A stretch of 64,000 nucleotides of DNA from Tuctoria greenei (GCA_036927565.1 JAYESD010000007.1:5353644-5417643), one strand, 5' to 3'; counted from the stretch's first letter, positions 44,305 through 56,670 are shown. Program-made: numbers and translations. Notes: generated by a model from the letters alone, not told the origin.

Positions 44305-45447
44305 GTAAATTTATTTTACGCCTATTTTGAGCCTGTTGAATAGTTTGTTATTTTCCGCATTTTTATGCATGATGAATTTTTAGGAGAATACTATAATTAT
44401 GTTTTTTCTTTGTTTTTTTAATTCATACTTCTTGTAAATTGCTCCAACAAAGTACATATTTTTTTTAAAAAGGAAAATAATATGCATGCGATCAGAACTG
44501 CATTTAGTAGCTCAACAGAATGACATGACATCCATGCCACGTTCACCGTGGACCACTCATTGTAAAATCTGACCATACGTTGAAGGTGACGCTCCTGTTT
44601 CTCGACCAACAAGTGGCATACTCCTTTTATCCTAAATTATTTGTCACTTTTTAATTTAAAAATGAACTAAAAAGTAAAAATTTTCAGTTTAAAAATGAGC
44701 TAAAAGGTGAAAAGTAATTTGAAATAGAGAGAATATATGGTTACCGTTTGCGGTTAGTCATAGTTTCGAGGTGTCCTAGATAAGTTTCCAACTTGGTCTT
44801 ACGTCTATCTTAGCTCTTATGATCAAGAGTTAGCAATCGGTGCTACTATATGATATAATGAAAAAAGAAAACAAATGGGTAATAGTAGAGAGGAATTTTA
44901 CAAAGAATTGTCTACAATAGATAGTGACATGAATTTCATATCATGTTCAACCGTTAAATTTAATTTTGATCTTACACAAATGACTTAAACATAATATGTG
45001 ACTCCTCTGAGAAATTTATAAAAGATGTGAGCAATTTTTAGCTACCGCGTAAGTTGTTATATTTGTCACACGATTACTATTGTTACAGCATGTACGCATC
45101 AGCAGCAGAAGGATCGATCATACAGGGAACCACCAGTTTCAGTATCCAGCTAAACAATCTACGACACAGGCCAATGCACATATGATCTCATGGAATTATT
45201 TTAACAAAGTGGCGCTGTGATTTCAGTAAAGTAAGTCATTTACTTGATATAGAATTTACTTTGTTATTCTTTTCCAAACATATTTTTTCTGGTTACAATG
45301 TACAAGACCAATAACATCGCCAAATTGTGCTGCAGGATCCAGGAGCATCTGGACGTCCTGCTTTTGTATCGCCTCCTGTACAGCTGGTAGTGCCAAACGA
45401 GTCCTACGGTCATAATCATTGTCTGCCATCAACATAGATGGCATGAG
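44305..45447. other. Intergenic, AT-rich
   Basis: It holds a Stowaway-like element (44621-44733) and the 3' flank of the RING-CH gene. No conserved ORF was found. Confidence 0.6.
44621..44733. mobile_element. Stowaway-like MITE
   Basis: It begins CTCCTTTTATCCTAAATTATTTGTCAC and ends in an inverted AGTAATTTGAAATAGAGAGAA, flanked by TA. The middle repeats AAAAATGARCTAAAARGT. Confidence 0.65.
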
Positions 45448-48400
45448 CTATAGAAGTCCCAGAGATTTAAGCTGGTTGACGTGCTCTGCAGGGAGCGGCG
45501 GTGGGCACCAGTCCGAGCGCTCACCCTCCACATCCTCCACAACATATTCCTGGGAAGCACAAACCCAAATTATATACAGATACGATAAATAACTGATAGA
45601 TGAGTGATCGATGATGCTCACCTTAGTTAGCATTCGCTTGGCAAGAATATGGTAGTGCCGCTGCCAGATTCGTTGGCCAACCATTGTTGCTACAAGCACA
45701 CTGTAGAATATGCCGATAACCGTGAAAAGCCCGAGCATAATCACCCCCATGATGAAGAGCAATGGTAGCCCTGCTTCCCCAGCGCCTCCCAAGCAACCAC
45801 CACATTCACCAGCAGTAGTTGCGCAACCTTCAAAGCATGTGGTGCAATCAGTCCACATGCAAAGTGTTCCTGGTAGATGGCAATCTGCACACATCCTGAC
45901 AAAAAGTGTGGGTACATTATTAAGGGCTAGCACATACCATGATCTGTGAAAAGGTATCATGCACATGAAATAAAAAAATATATGTACAGTATGAAACTTG
46001 GATCAAATAAAATTATGTAAGTGCTGCAAAAGTCCATTTATAATCTTCTCTCCTGATTATTGAAATCTAACTAATTTGAAATCACCATAATTCATGTGTC
46101 TTCGATGGGGCCTCCCCATGCATCAGAGAAATCTTAAGGGCCTTCAAAGATGGGTATCAACGATGGTGCATGGATGATGCTAAGGCACTTAAAGCCCTTA
46201 GCCTAGATAGGCATGAGGATAGATTTTGTTAGTCTCAAGACTGGTTAGTGTTATGTTTTATTTATCGGTGATTATTGGTTATAAGAAAACACTCATGTCC
46301 ATAGTCTGGGTGAGGAGGATATGATGTAACGGGGCCTCTCTCTTTAATAGAATGACAAACAGCTCTTATGCTTATTCGAGAAAAAAAACATCTAAAGCTC
46401 TTTAATAGAATGGCACACAGCTCTTATGCCTACCCACATATCAACTCATTTTCACCAACATGTTTCCTAACTAACTTGTAAGGAATTTAATCGCCCGTTC
46501 AATCCCCTTAAAATCTTCTTGGGAGAGGATTAACCAAACATGCTCTTCACATTAACAATGCTAGTACTGCATATCATATTGTAAAGTGTCAAGTGATGAA
46601 AGCATACCCTGGCTGACAGCAACAAAGACACAATTCTCGACAAGGCTGAGCCAAGTCATTCCGTACTCTCCGGTCATAACAAGTTATAAAGCATCCTGAC
46701 AACCCCAGCAAAGCAAAAAATAATAATGCACCTGCAACCGGGAGAGGTGCCCATAAGTTCAGGAGTAAAACATTATGTGCAAGAGAAGCAATGAAAATCT
46801 TAGCAACACTTTATTCCAGCAAAACTATAGCAGTTTGACTCATATTACTAAAGTTATGGTATTTAATGAAACAACTTTCAAGGTCTGCTTCTTCACATAC
46901 ATGCGCTCTTTTTACGTGCTATTATCATTACATATGCAACTAAGCTGGAATTTTAAATGGAAAAATGCTTGATATGCAAAGCTTGCCATGACATTTTGCA
47001 TGCTACCTCAAAATAATTGCCATAAAATGTTTATTTGCAAAGATAACAGACTAACCAATCTTTGTACTTTTTATTTAACCCTATGTATCTTTTTTCACAT
47101 TTTCTTTTACAAATTTGAATCCTATCAGGTTGATGAGTTATAAGGTTGCATGGTGAGCTACTATGCAGAAAATTCTCAGAATATAATTTATCAAACAGAC
47201 AAGCTAGACAGGTCAAAATAGTAATAAAGAAATGATAAAAGTTGGTTACCACATATATAATAAAAACTAATTTCATTATCAAAACTCCAGGCTGTCCTCA
47301 ACCAATATTGCTGGTACCCATCGATAAAATGTACCAAATATGCCAACGCAGAGATGACCTGAATCAAGGAATAAGAAAGTACTATCTGTCACTCAATTGA
47401 ATGTAGATAATGGAAGGCAAGGAAATGAAATTTTCAAGGACTTACAAACTGAACTAGAGCAAATATGAATAGTATATCTCTAGTAACAAAGAAACGGAAC
47501 TTCAATGTCCGCCATTTCCTGTCAGTGTGGACATGAACCCTCAGGTAATATGGAGCCTTGCAGGTGGTACAATGAGAGAACGCAAATCCTTCCTGCATAC
47601 AAAGAAGCATCAATGCATGGTAAGTTACAGGAAATGCAAGAAAGGTCAACAGCTCGATTACAAAAGGAAGTCCCAATAAGTGAGGTGATAAATTGCACAT
47701 ATCAAAAATGAAAGCTACTGGATAATGTTATATTAGCAACAAGAAAACAATATTCACTTTCGTTACACAAGATATTAAGAGCGGAGTTGAGAGAAAAGGC
47801 AATATCCTTTCAGGTAACATGTTTTCATGTACAATCTGACTATGCAAATCCAACTTGCAACCCCATCAGAATCTCTATCTGCCGTTACCTAACAGCACAA
47901 CTTCCAACTGGATGAAGACATTCCACCATACAAAAAGAAAGCAGACTTTGCAATACTAACTACCAGATTTGGATCTGGGAACACCTGTCTGACAAACTGT
48001 GGCACCCATAATTTACATTTTTCAAAGAAAGAATTAGTGTAAACCAATAAAAAAAAGGGAGGGAGAGGGGGAGCTAACTACTACGAAAATTGTTCATGAA
48101 AATGAACCCAAAATTTAATGAACTTCAAAAGAATATCCTTTTTTTGTCAGCTCAAGTAGTTTCATGTCAGTTGATAAGGAAGATCTTTCCTACAAATGTA
48201 ACATGCTCATGATGACTTTTTAGCCAAAAAAGTAAGAACTTATTTCAATTATATAATCGTTCATTCTGAATTTTTTGTTGATACAGCTGAAACATACATT
48301 GGCATAGAATCAAATTGGTGAAATTTGCCATATAAGAAAACAGTTTACCGGTAAATTCATACGAAACACTGACATGACGAATCAAACAATGCCACCCAGC

Positions 48401-48976
48401 GATGTGTTGAGGAGGTTGTACCAAACTGATTACAGCAAGCACGATTTTGAGTTGTACTATTTCCCAGGTACGGTAACGTTAAGTATGCCAAGATGCAATG
48501 TACATTGGGAAACAAAAAACCGCTTTCAATAAGAAATGAACTGGCAAAACAGAAGAGCTAATTCTTCCATTGACTAGTTAAGACAGAACTCACTAGCTAC
48601 GTATTGATGGCTGGAACCGAACATATGAACGTATGCGGAACATGTAGCTCACCTTGACGGCCCTCCAGTGGTCGAGGCAGTCGCGGTGCACGTACTTGGA
48701 CGTCCCCTTGCACTTGCACGGCGCGATGAAGTCCCTCCCTGCACACAGAGGCACGACACGAGCATAGCCAGTCAGATCCCCTTTCTGCTCCCCCGGCCGT
48801 CACGAAACAACAAAAGGCGGCGGTTGCGGTCGCGGACAGGGACGGGGGGACTCACCGTCGGTCTCGAGGCAGATCCGGCACTGCAGCTGGTCCCCGGCGC
48901 CGGTCCCGGCCTCCAGGTCGATCTCCGACGGCGGCGGGATCAACGGCGACGCCGCCAGCTTCTTCTCCTCCTCCAT
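45448..48976 (-). CDS. RING-CH (MARCH-type) membrane E3 ubiquitin ligase-like protein
   Basis: Seven exons (48976-48856, 48738-48653, 47592-47446, 47358-47250, 46731-46608, 45895-45622, 45549-45448; 963 nt) encode 320 residues. The N-terminal RING-CH finger has C33-x2-C36, C48-x-C50, H58-x2-C61 and C77-x2-C80, the C4HC3 order of MARCH ligases, which recruit E2 enzymes and ubiquitinate membrane proteins. Hydrophobic spans follow at ILFIFALVQFVISALAYLV, ALLFFALLGL and LLFIMGVIMLGLFTVIGIFY. Between the last two is a striking Cys-rich segment (CRELCLCCCQP, CADCHLPG, CTTCFEGC). The tail (VEDVEGERSDWCPPPLPAEH) is conserved in the plant family. The start is the ATG of MEEEKK; the frame is also open a little upstream without an ATG. 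Substrates are unknown. Intron 5 holds LINE-like debris. Confidence 0.92.
46090..46430 (+). mobile_element. LINE 3'-end remnant with duplicated tail, in RING-CH intron 5
   Basis: Translation of about 46125-46215 gives FKDGYQRWCMDDAKALKAL, resembling the last residues of plant LINE ORF2. It is followed by a 3' UTR-like stretch and AGAAAAAAAAC. CTTTAATAGAATG-CA-ACAGCTCTTATGC occurs twice (about 46351 and 46399). Confidence 0.45.
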
Positions 48977-49580
48977 CGTAGTCGCCGCCAGCAACGCGAA
49001 CGCGTCCCCCTCCCTAGAACCTAGTCCACGCCGTCGTCGCGCCCATCCGAATCGCCCTCCCTCTCGTCTCCCCTTCCGCAGACTCTCCTCCTCCTCCGCG
49101 CCGCTTCGATCGAATCGAATGGAATCGGATGGAAGGGAGCCGGCGGCGAGGAGGGTGGAGTTGGAGGAGGAGGGTTTGGTTGGTGCGGTGCGGGACGGCT
49201 GGTGGTGGTGGGGTGGACTCGCGGCGAAGCGAGGTATTGATAGGTCTTGGCAACGCGACGGCAGCTTATTAGGTTAGGACGATGACGAGTGGGACCGAGT
49301 AAAGGGAGCTCCCGGTGGGACCGGTAGCGGACGTGGGGCTGCTGGTGGAGGCGTGGGGTGGGTGACCGCAGTTGACCAGGGAGGCGGGGAAGCTTCCTCC
49401 GGCTCGGCGGCGGCGAACGGAACGGCTGCTGTCTGGCTGTTGCAGCTGCAGGTAGGTAGTTAGATCGGGCTGGCTGGGCCGAGGGCTTGGGCTTGGCGTT
49501 GCCGTCCTGATGTTTTATATAGTGGTTCAAAGGAATAAAAAGAATTCAAAACAATAGTGTGGTCGCTTCAAAAACCAGTA
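48977..49580. other. Promoter-side intergenic region of the RING-CH gene
   Basis: GC-rich sequence upstream of the RING-CH start carries several GGGC/GCCC motifs (for example TGGGCC near 49475). It runs to the tRNA gene. No separate gene is supported; the longer open frames are compositional. Confidence 0.5.
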
Positions 49581-49654
49581 TGTCTGAGCCCAGGTTCGAA
49601 CTGGGGACCTTTAGTGTGTGAGACTAACGTGATAACCAACTACACCACCCAGAC
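49581..49654 (-). tRNA. tRNA-Val (anticodon CAC)
   Basis: The 74-nt minus-strand sequence folds as a standard tRNA. The acceptor stem is GTCTGGG/CTCAGAC and the D arm is GTGTAGTTGGTTATCAC. The anticodon stem TTAGT/ACTAA has loop CTCACAC, giving CAC. The T arm holds GGTTCGAACC in sense orientation as CAGTTCGAACCTG. A TTTTT run just downstream on the minus strand can stop Pol III. It decodes GUG valine codons. CCA is not encoded, as expected for a nuclear gene. Confidence 0.96.
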
Positions 49655-50224
49655 AACCTGTTCTACACTCGAGTAATAAACTATTTTTTTCCTTTCTCAT
49701 ACTCGACGGAGTTACCAAAACTCGTAATCATGCACTCCGTAATACACACCCTAAATAGCAAATGAGCCTGCATCATAAACAAAATCTTTCAACTAAACCT
49801 GATTCGCAACCTTTACAATCGTCCATGCGTACGCAAGCGTACGGCGGGAAACAAACGACTGATTGTCGCATTGTACAATGTGTGGTCCTGCCTACATACA
49901 GTATACGAGTGACAAATCTTGAAGAACACACAAAGACATTTCTATTCGTAATAAAATAATAATAATAATAATACGTGCATGCCTCCTTCATAAAACTGAC
50001 TGACTGTATTATGTACAAGGTCACGTAAGGCAGCCTCTTGTAGTATGACCCAACTGGGGTTATTACTTCGTGACCGTTCCTGATGCATATCGTGCGTTGG
50101 TTGCAACGACGGCAGAGGCGGAGAAGGAAACGATGGAGTTTGTTGCCTGGTACTGGTATTGTGCGTGGAGTACGGCACTGCGAATGCCAGTGTGAGCAGT
50201 AACGTAACCATCGAAGCTCATCAG
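49655..50224. other. Intergenic / ABCF5 3' UTR
   Basis: The stretch contains the 3' flank of the ABCF5 gene and a short (TAA)n run near 49956. No gene is recognised. Confidence 0.6.
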
Positions 50225-53200
50225 TCAGTTCCACCGCTTTGCGTTCTTGAGCCCCTTGGATTTTTGCTTGCTTTGTTGGAAGGCCTGCATCTTCTGCTTC
50301 TTTCTGGCGATTTTCTCTGCCTGCACCGTTGCAGTTTAACAGAACAAGACTTTTAGATTCAGAAGCTAAAACGAACGAAATTGGTTCAGGTTTGGATCAC
50401 TGACGGATAGTGCTAAGTTCTCCTCACCTTTGACATTTTCGACTTGGCCTTTACTTTGGGAGCTTTCTCCTCCAGCTCTTCCTCACGTGCCAGTTCTCTC
50501 TCTCTGGCCTCCAGGTTCCTTTCAAGGTAATACTGCAAACATTTGTGAAGAAAATTCCGCAGTATTAGTTTTTCTTTCTTGTATTCATGTGTGCTGGTAG
50601 AAAAATTTGTAGGGTGCTGGAGGAGTTATATGATACAACTTTGAAGATCGTAGAATACTTACATTATAATCTCCTTGATAGTCCTGGATAGTCTGATCTT
50701 TCACCTCGATAACTCTATTAACAATCTGCTTTATGAAGTAACGGTCGTGAGAAACTGTTATTACAGTACCTGTGTATTCCGATATCGCCTCCTGTCATCC
50801 ATGCAAACAAATTATTAGGATTGCAGATAAACAATTTCTTCAATCCCAGAAATCAGGAGGTGTTATAAAATTTGACTTGGTAAAGAATGAAAACTGCATC
50901 TGACCTCAAGCATTTCTTTTGATGGGATATCAAGGTGGTTTGTTGGTTCATCCAAGATGAGTAAAGTAGATGGCGTCACCATAAACTTGCAAAAGGCAAG
51001 CCTCGCCTAAGGAATAACAGACAAAGAATGAGCAATATATAGAAATTACCACTACTACAAGGAAATAATAACCCACTACATATGCAAAGCATCAACTCAT
51101 AAGGACTACAATGAAGAAAATGCACATTACCTTCTCCCCCCCGCTTAAAAATCGAACTTTTCTATCGAGCATGTCATCCCTGAAATTACAACGACCAAGG
51201 AGACCCTTGATCTGATCAAGTTTCCAATCTTCTGCAGCTTCTGCTACAGTGTCTAGCACAGTTTTCTCCAAATCAAGAGCTTCTGCCTGGTAAGACATCA
51301 GACCCCGTCAATCTCTTATCGGTGATCAATGACAAGCTTTACTGTAGTTATTCTGGAGTATGGCCAACAACCTAAGTGCCCCAATAGTCGTATCTTATCT
51401 GAAACATTCATTGTGAGAAGAGTATTTTGCTGTACCTGATTCTGCTCAAAATAGTTCGGCAACAAATTGTGATCCCCAAGAATCACTTCGCCGCCTTGTG
51501 GCTTCACCATCCCCAAAATAAGTTTAAGCAATGTGCTCTTCCCACATCCATTGGGGCCGATAATTGCTAGCTTTTCACCTCTCTCAACTAATAGATTAGC
51601 ATTGTTGAACAACACCTGGACGCATAGCAAAGCAATAAGGATATGTGCAAATGCTTGATGTAATGCTACAGTTTCTTGAAAGCTATTTTGGGCATTCACA
51701 CAACGATGATAACCTTATCACCAAATCCGAATTGGAGATTCTTTATTGCTAACACAGTCCTACCACTCCTTCCACGCTCAGGGAATCTAATCTTTAACTG
51801 CTTCCTCTGGAAAGGTTTTTCAATTAACCCTTCTTTTTCAAGCTTTTCCAATTTCTAGCATTTGAAATAAGATAGAAGTTAGTAATCACAGGGGGGATGC
51901 AAAAAGTGATAAAACAAATAGTGGTTGCAAACAGTCAAACACAATGGCTGATCAGGTCGATTGATGGCAAGCTGCAGTCAGAGTAGCTACCTTCTGCTCG
52001 CTCGAAGCACGTCCTGCATTAACTCCAGCTCCAAGTCTGTTTATCAACTCCTTTGTTTGATCAATCTCCTTCTGCTGCTTCTCCCACGCAGCATACTGGG
52101 TCTGCACCCATATTTCCTTGGCTAGAATGTATTCCGAGTAGTTGCCCTTGTATGTTTTGGATACACCAAATTCAGTCTCTACAATCTTGGTACACAACAG
52201 ATCAAGAAAAGCCCTGTCGTGAGATATGATAACCATCGGGACATCCTGTGTCTTTAGATAGCTCTCCAGCCACTCGATGGTGTCCAAATCGACATGATTT
52301 GTAGGTTCATCAAGCAAAAGCAAATCAGGATCCTGCGCATAATCAAATTTGCAATATCAGTACACGTAAAAATGGAACACTGCGCTCGAAATTGTAACTT
52401 GGAAAGAAGTTGTTGTGAACAATCCAATTGGAACACACTGCTAAAATATGACAATGCAATTTCCGAGTTCCTCATATAGTAAGGTTTTAAACCGAGTTAT
52501 ACTTGATGTCTGATATTCCCTCCGTCCCAAAAAGCTTGTCGCTTTGTAGTTTATTTTTGAACTACAAGCGACAACCTTTTTGGGACGGGAGTACAAAATA
52601 TATTGTACCTGAAGAAGTATCTTGCCAAGCGACATCCTCATCTGCCACCCGCCACTGAAGGAGGCGACGAGGCGGTCGGCGTCCTCCGGCAAGAACCCGA
52701 GCTCCGGCATGAGCTTCTGCACCTTGACATCCACCATGCCGAGGTCCACATCCTGGGACCGGCGCTGCAGCAGGTCGAGCTCGTCGAGGAGGCGGCCCAT
52801 GAGGTCCATGTCCTCGGTGGCGCCCTCGAGCGCGGCCTGCACCTGGTCGAGGCGGCGCTTGACCTCCATCTCCTCCCCGAACGCGCTGAAGAACTCCTCC
52901 CTGACGGTGCGCGAGGCGGAGACCTCGAACTCCTGGCTGAGGAACGCGATCCGCATGTTGTCCTTGGCCTTGACGACGGTGCCGCCGTCGGGCTCCTCGA
53001 GGCCCGCGATGATGCGCAGCTGCGTCGTCTTGCCCGCGCCGTTGACGCCCACGAGCCCCACCTTCTCGCCGCGCTGCACCTCCCAGGACACGTCCTCGAG
53101 CACCGTCACGCCCTTGTAGGACTTGGAGATGTTCTCCAGCCGCACCCCGGTCGGGATGCTCGACGCGCCGCTGTTCGACCGCTTCTTCTTGCCTGCCGCT

Positions 53201-53445
53201 GCAGCGGCGGCGGGGGAAGAGGAGGAAGAGGAGAGGAGGGAGGAAAGGTCCTGGCTTTTCGCGCCCTCCTCCTTCTCAGCGGTGGTGGTGGTCGACGGAG
53301 AAGAGGAGGCGGTGAGGCGGCAGTGGAGGGGCGCGAGACGGCGTCGGCGGCGGAGGCGGCGGGTGGCGGACGGAGGGGAGGAGGCGAGGAGTGGGGAGTG
53401 GAGGAGGCGGACGGAGCGGAGGAGCTTGCCGGATAGGAGGTCCAT
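50225..53445 (-). CDS. ABCF5: ABC transporter F family member 5 (plastid-type ABCF ATPase)
   Basis: Nine exons (53445-52609, 52332-51991, 51854-51714, 51615-51436, 51286-51131, 51006-50905, 50791-50663, 50532-50428, 50320-50225; 2088 nt) encode 695 residues. ABCF proteins have two ATPase domains and no membrane domain; bacterial relatives such as EttA/Uup act on ribosomes. Seen: an Arg/Ser-rich start typical of a plastid transit peptide, Walker A GVNGAGKT (133-140), FSGGWQMRMSL signature, LLLLDEPTNHVD Walker B, then the second set GPNGCGKST, LSGGEK and LLILDEPTNHLD. A charged linker and a Lys-rich tail (KIARKKQKMQAFQQSKQK) complete the protein. The ATG at 53445 was chosen because the upstream open frame has no ATG. 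Length is close to Arabidopsis ABCF5. Plastid targeting is an inference. Confidence 0.94.
52516..52591. mobile_element. Stowaway MITE in ABCF5 intron 1
   Basis: It is a 76-bp near-perfect hairpin, TTCCCTCCGTCCCAAAAAGC... and inverted ...CTTTTTGGGACGGGAG, flanked by TA. It ends 17 bp from the exon 1 donor on the minus strand. Confidence 0.88.
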
Positions 53446-54456
53446 GGCGCCGCGACTACGGAGGAGGTCGTGGAGCCGGGCCTCCCCCTCTCTCACCGCG
53501 GTTCCTCGCTTGGGTATTGGGTGGAGGGACAGAGGCCACGGATGACGGCGGGGGTGTATGGGTGAGGAAGGAAGGAACAGGGGTACAACCGTACAAGAAT
53601 AGAGTTTTGTTTTACCATATCAATTTATTTTTACCTTTTCAAAATAAAATCGATTCTCGTGGCCCGCGTGCGTGGGAGTGGGACGAGAGGAGGGAGATGA
53701 TCGACGACAAGCGATCGAAGCCAGCATCACCATCACCCCGAGCGTGTGGCCCTCGACGGAATCGTGGTTGGCTTCCCGGCCGGCGGCGGCCACACACGTG
53801 TCACTTCAGACGGGGACAAACCTTCCAGAGACGATTACGAATAGACGTCCATAAACCAGCCGGACGGTCGACAAACTCGGTGTCGAATTGCTCCGCTCTC
53901 TTTAGAATACGCTCACGGCATTAATTAGATATTCGACGGCTGCCAACGCCGATGAGCCTGCGCCGGTGACTCAACGCGGCATGGCACGACGAGCCTTGTC
54001 GCTGCAGCGGCGGAGGCACACGTACTACGCGGATGGGGCGTGGCCCCCTTGGCGTTAAAACTTTGGCGGTGGCAGCACCAGCGGAACTGTCAAATAATGC
54101 CTCTTCTATAAATATTACTTCCTTCATCCCAAATTATCTATAAATATTATTCCATTCATTTTAAATTATTTGTTGCTCTCTAATTCATTTTTAAACTAGA
54201 GAGTGACAAAATAAATTGAGACGGAAAGAATAAATTAAGTACTACCGTGCAACGTGGATGGCTATGCTTTGCCAAAGCTTAGAACTGCGATTACGAAGCG
54301 ATTCGTTGTATCCTTTCGGCTTCAGCTCGTCTTCTTCTCCTGCTGGTGATGGCTTCTTAACAAACAGTCTGGTCTCTGCTGCACATACTACAATAGAGGA
54401 CCGAGGGTCGACTCGAGTTCGAGCGGTGGCTGATCGAGTTCACTCAAAAGGACCAA
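53446..54456. other. Divergent intergenic region ABCF5/NOI-like
   Basis: It holds the ABCF5 promoter, an unremarkable GC-rich stretch and a Stowaway element at 54118-54230. An open frame at 54258-54710 overlaps the NOI-like gene in another frame and shows no domain. Confidence 0.55.
54118..54230. mobile_element. Stowaway-like MITE
   Basis: It begins CTTCCTTCATCCCAAATTAT and ends in an inverted ATTGAGACGGAAAGAA, flanked by TA, about 230 bp upstream of the NOI-like start codon. A short internal repeat (AAATATTA) suggests a small internal duplication. Confidence 0.65.
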
Positions 54457-55437
54457 ATGGTGGAGGTGAGCTCGATCTATATTGCAATGAATCTCCTGTC
54501 TCGATGCATGATCTTCGTTCCTCTTTGAAACACTGGAACAACAGCAGCGAAGACAGCGGGCGTCGGTACCGGCGTTCGGCGGATGGGACGACATGGCCGC
54601 CGGCGGCGCGCTGCCGGACTACTCGCTCGACTTCTCCAGGATCCGCGCCGCCCGGATGCAGCGCAGGATCAAGGCGCTCTCATGGTCCGGCGCCGAAGAG
54701 CGGCAGCTGATGAGCTCAACGGCAGCCGGCGGCGGCGGCAGCGAGGACCGCGGACGACGCCGACGCCACCGGCGTCACCGCCGCCAGCACAGCGACGACG
54801 CCGCCGAGGCACGCCAGCCGATCCGTGCGCCCCCCAAGGTTAGCATCATCACCGCACCTCGGCGCAAATGGATTAAAAAAATGTGCTCCATATTATGAAA
54901 TATTTAAGTGGACTTCGATCGTTAGGCCTGCATGCAGCTTCATCTTATTCCAGTATACTCCCTCTTTATCGTTTTGTTTGACGTTCAGACAACAAATCTC
55001 TATTCACTTTTAGTTGAAAACTTTGTCTGAAACGTCAAATAAAAGAATAAGGAGAGAGTACTAATTAATTCGTCTCATGACTCTGAGCATCAATCGTCGA
55101 GCCATGCCAAATTAAGTTGTTGTGCTGATGATACCGAGGCGCGGATGCCATGCATGGTAGTTTAATTAATTAATTAATTTGGTGAGTGCATGCGTCGATA
55201 GTTCCAGAAATTAAAAACGCAGAGATTATTATGCACTCGATGATGCCTCTCCTCCTTTGTTCCACATCACAAACATTTTCTATTTTTAATTACTTACTAA
55301 AAAAACTGATTAATTTCCGTTGTAAGTACTACTAAAATCTTCTTATATATCATTTGATTTGATGTGGCTTAATTGAGCAGCAGACGGGCAGGAGCAAGTT
55401 GAAGGGCTACTTGTTCGGTTGCATGAGTCCGTGGTGA
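54457..55437 (+). CDS. Small RIN4/NOI-domain-like protein
   Basis: The proposed exons are 54457-54465 (ATG GTG GAG, donor GTGAGC), 54545-54838 and 55381-55437, all in phase 0, giving about 119 residues. The start of exon 2 contains VPAFGGWDD, matching the VPxFGxW core that the bacterial protease AvrRpt2 cleaves in RIN4 and NOI proteins. It is followed by DYSLDFSRIRAARMQ, comparable to the PYTxYFxxAR part of the domain. The rest is Arg/His-rich and ends SKLKGYLFGCMSPW. NOI proteins are small membrane-linked regulators of immunity and exocytosis; many end in a Cys cluster for acylation, but here there is a single Cys. The tiny first exon is inferred from the splice signal and from the stop codon upstream in exon 2's frame; a different first exon is possible. 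Confidence 0.65.
54958..55058. mobile_element. Stowaway-like MITE in NOI-like intron 2
   Basis: It is a 101-bp inverted repeat beginning CTCCCTCTTTATCGTTTTG and ending AAGAATAAGGAGAGAG, flanked by TA. Confidence 0.7.
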
Positions 55438-55486
55438 GAGAGCTCCGTGTGACCTGTGTGGGTGTTGGTGCAGCAGCTAGTTAGTA

Positions 55487-55585
55487 CTCTTTCCTTCCTA
55501 AATTACTTGTTGTTAGTACAAGTTTTTTAGTTCAATTTTGAATTAAAAAGTTTGTTCCAATGACAAGTAATTTGAAAAGAAGGAG
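55487..55585. mobile_element. Stowaway-like MITE
   Basis: It is a 99-bp hairpin, CTTTCCTTCCTAAATTACTTG... to ...CAAGTAATTTGAAAAGAAGGAG, flanked by TA. Confidence 0.72.
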
Positions 55586-55889
55586 TAGTAACACTGCACT
55601 AATTAATAAGAGAGACCCTGCTCTGCTGTAATGTGTGTGCAGCTCAAAAAGATTAATTAAGCACCTACTTACATTGTCCTGCTGCAGTGTAATGTGTGCA
55701 GTTCCTGCTTAATTGGCATCTTAATGAAGCCATTTGTATGTACAAATGTGCAAGATTAATTAGCGCGCGATGTGTGCGTGTCGTCGTCCCCTGCATGCAG
55801 CCGTTTCGATCCGGACCTCAGCTTCTTCTTCCGACGACCTACACTACACGTCGTCGAACTAATTCCCAGAAAAGTGATCAACGATTATA

Positions 55890-55992
55890 CTCCCTCCTTT
55901 CCCTGTAATTAATTGATATTTAGGACATGATTTTTAGTTCAAAATTGAATTAATTAAAATCATGTTCTAAACGACAATTATTTAGGGAAGGA
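55890..55992. mobile_element. Stowaway-like MITE
   Basis: The hairpin begins CTCCCTCCTTTCCCTGTAAT and ends AATTATTTAGGGAAGGA. The internal core ATCATGTTCTAAA pairs with TTTAGGACATGAT. Confidence 0.68.
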
Positions 55993-56423
55993 CAAAACAT
56001 TTAGAGCAAATGTTTTATTAATTACCACACCATGATCGATGGTGACCAGAGGCAGAGGTCGATCGATCGAGTTCGCTGATGGCGATGATTAATTAAGCTG
56101 GCTAGCTGCTTGTGCAGAAGAGCTATTGGATAATCTCATCGCGTGTGCGCGTCTCCTTTCCACACGATGACCGGAACAAGCTTTCACGCCGACGAAGATG
56201 GCGATCGCGATGGCATGTACACACTGTGTATATACCAACGTGTTGGGGAAGAGGAGCTAGCTCATGATGGATTTGGACGAGCTCTCCTTTTGACTAGCAG
56301 CTGGCCGGCTCTAGAGTCTAGTAGAGAGTCTAGATCAATATATACACGCATGATGCATGCAACTTTCTTGGTGATTTGATTGATGATGGATGGGTGATTG
56401 GTTAGAGCTGTTGTTAGGTAGTA

Positions 56424-56670
56424 CTCCCTCCGTCACCGTCGTTCTAGGCTGTTGAAATTGTCCTAAAAGATCGTCGTTCTGAGTAGTAACAGACCTAGCG
56501 TCACTCTCCTCCAAATAACTAACGGCATAGCCTACGGAGGACAGCCTCACTGGTGGCACATGCTGCAGCAATTTAATAAAATTGTTTACTAGGGCTACAT
56601 GCGTCATTTTATATCTTTCTTATTTTTATTTCAAAATGCTAAAACGCCCATCATTGTTGGACGGAGGGAG
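56424..56670. mobile_element. Longer Stowaway-like element
   Basis: The ends CTCCCTCCGTC and GACGGAGGGAG are perfect inverted repeats, flanked by TA (56422-56423 and 56671-56672). At 247 bp it is larger than its neighbours, with unrelated middle sequence. Confidence 0.78.

Noticed and set aside
49021..49530. Pro/Arg-rich minus-strand frame upstream of the RING-CH gene
   Set aside because: It is probably leader and promoter sequence; composition alone accounts for the open frame.
52603..53436. Plus-strand open frame of 277 codons opposite ABCF5 exon 1
   Set aside because: It is the GC-rich complement of a strongly conserved ATPase exon, with no motif of its own.
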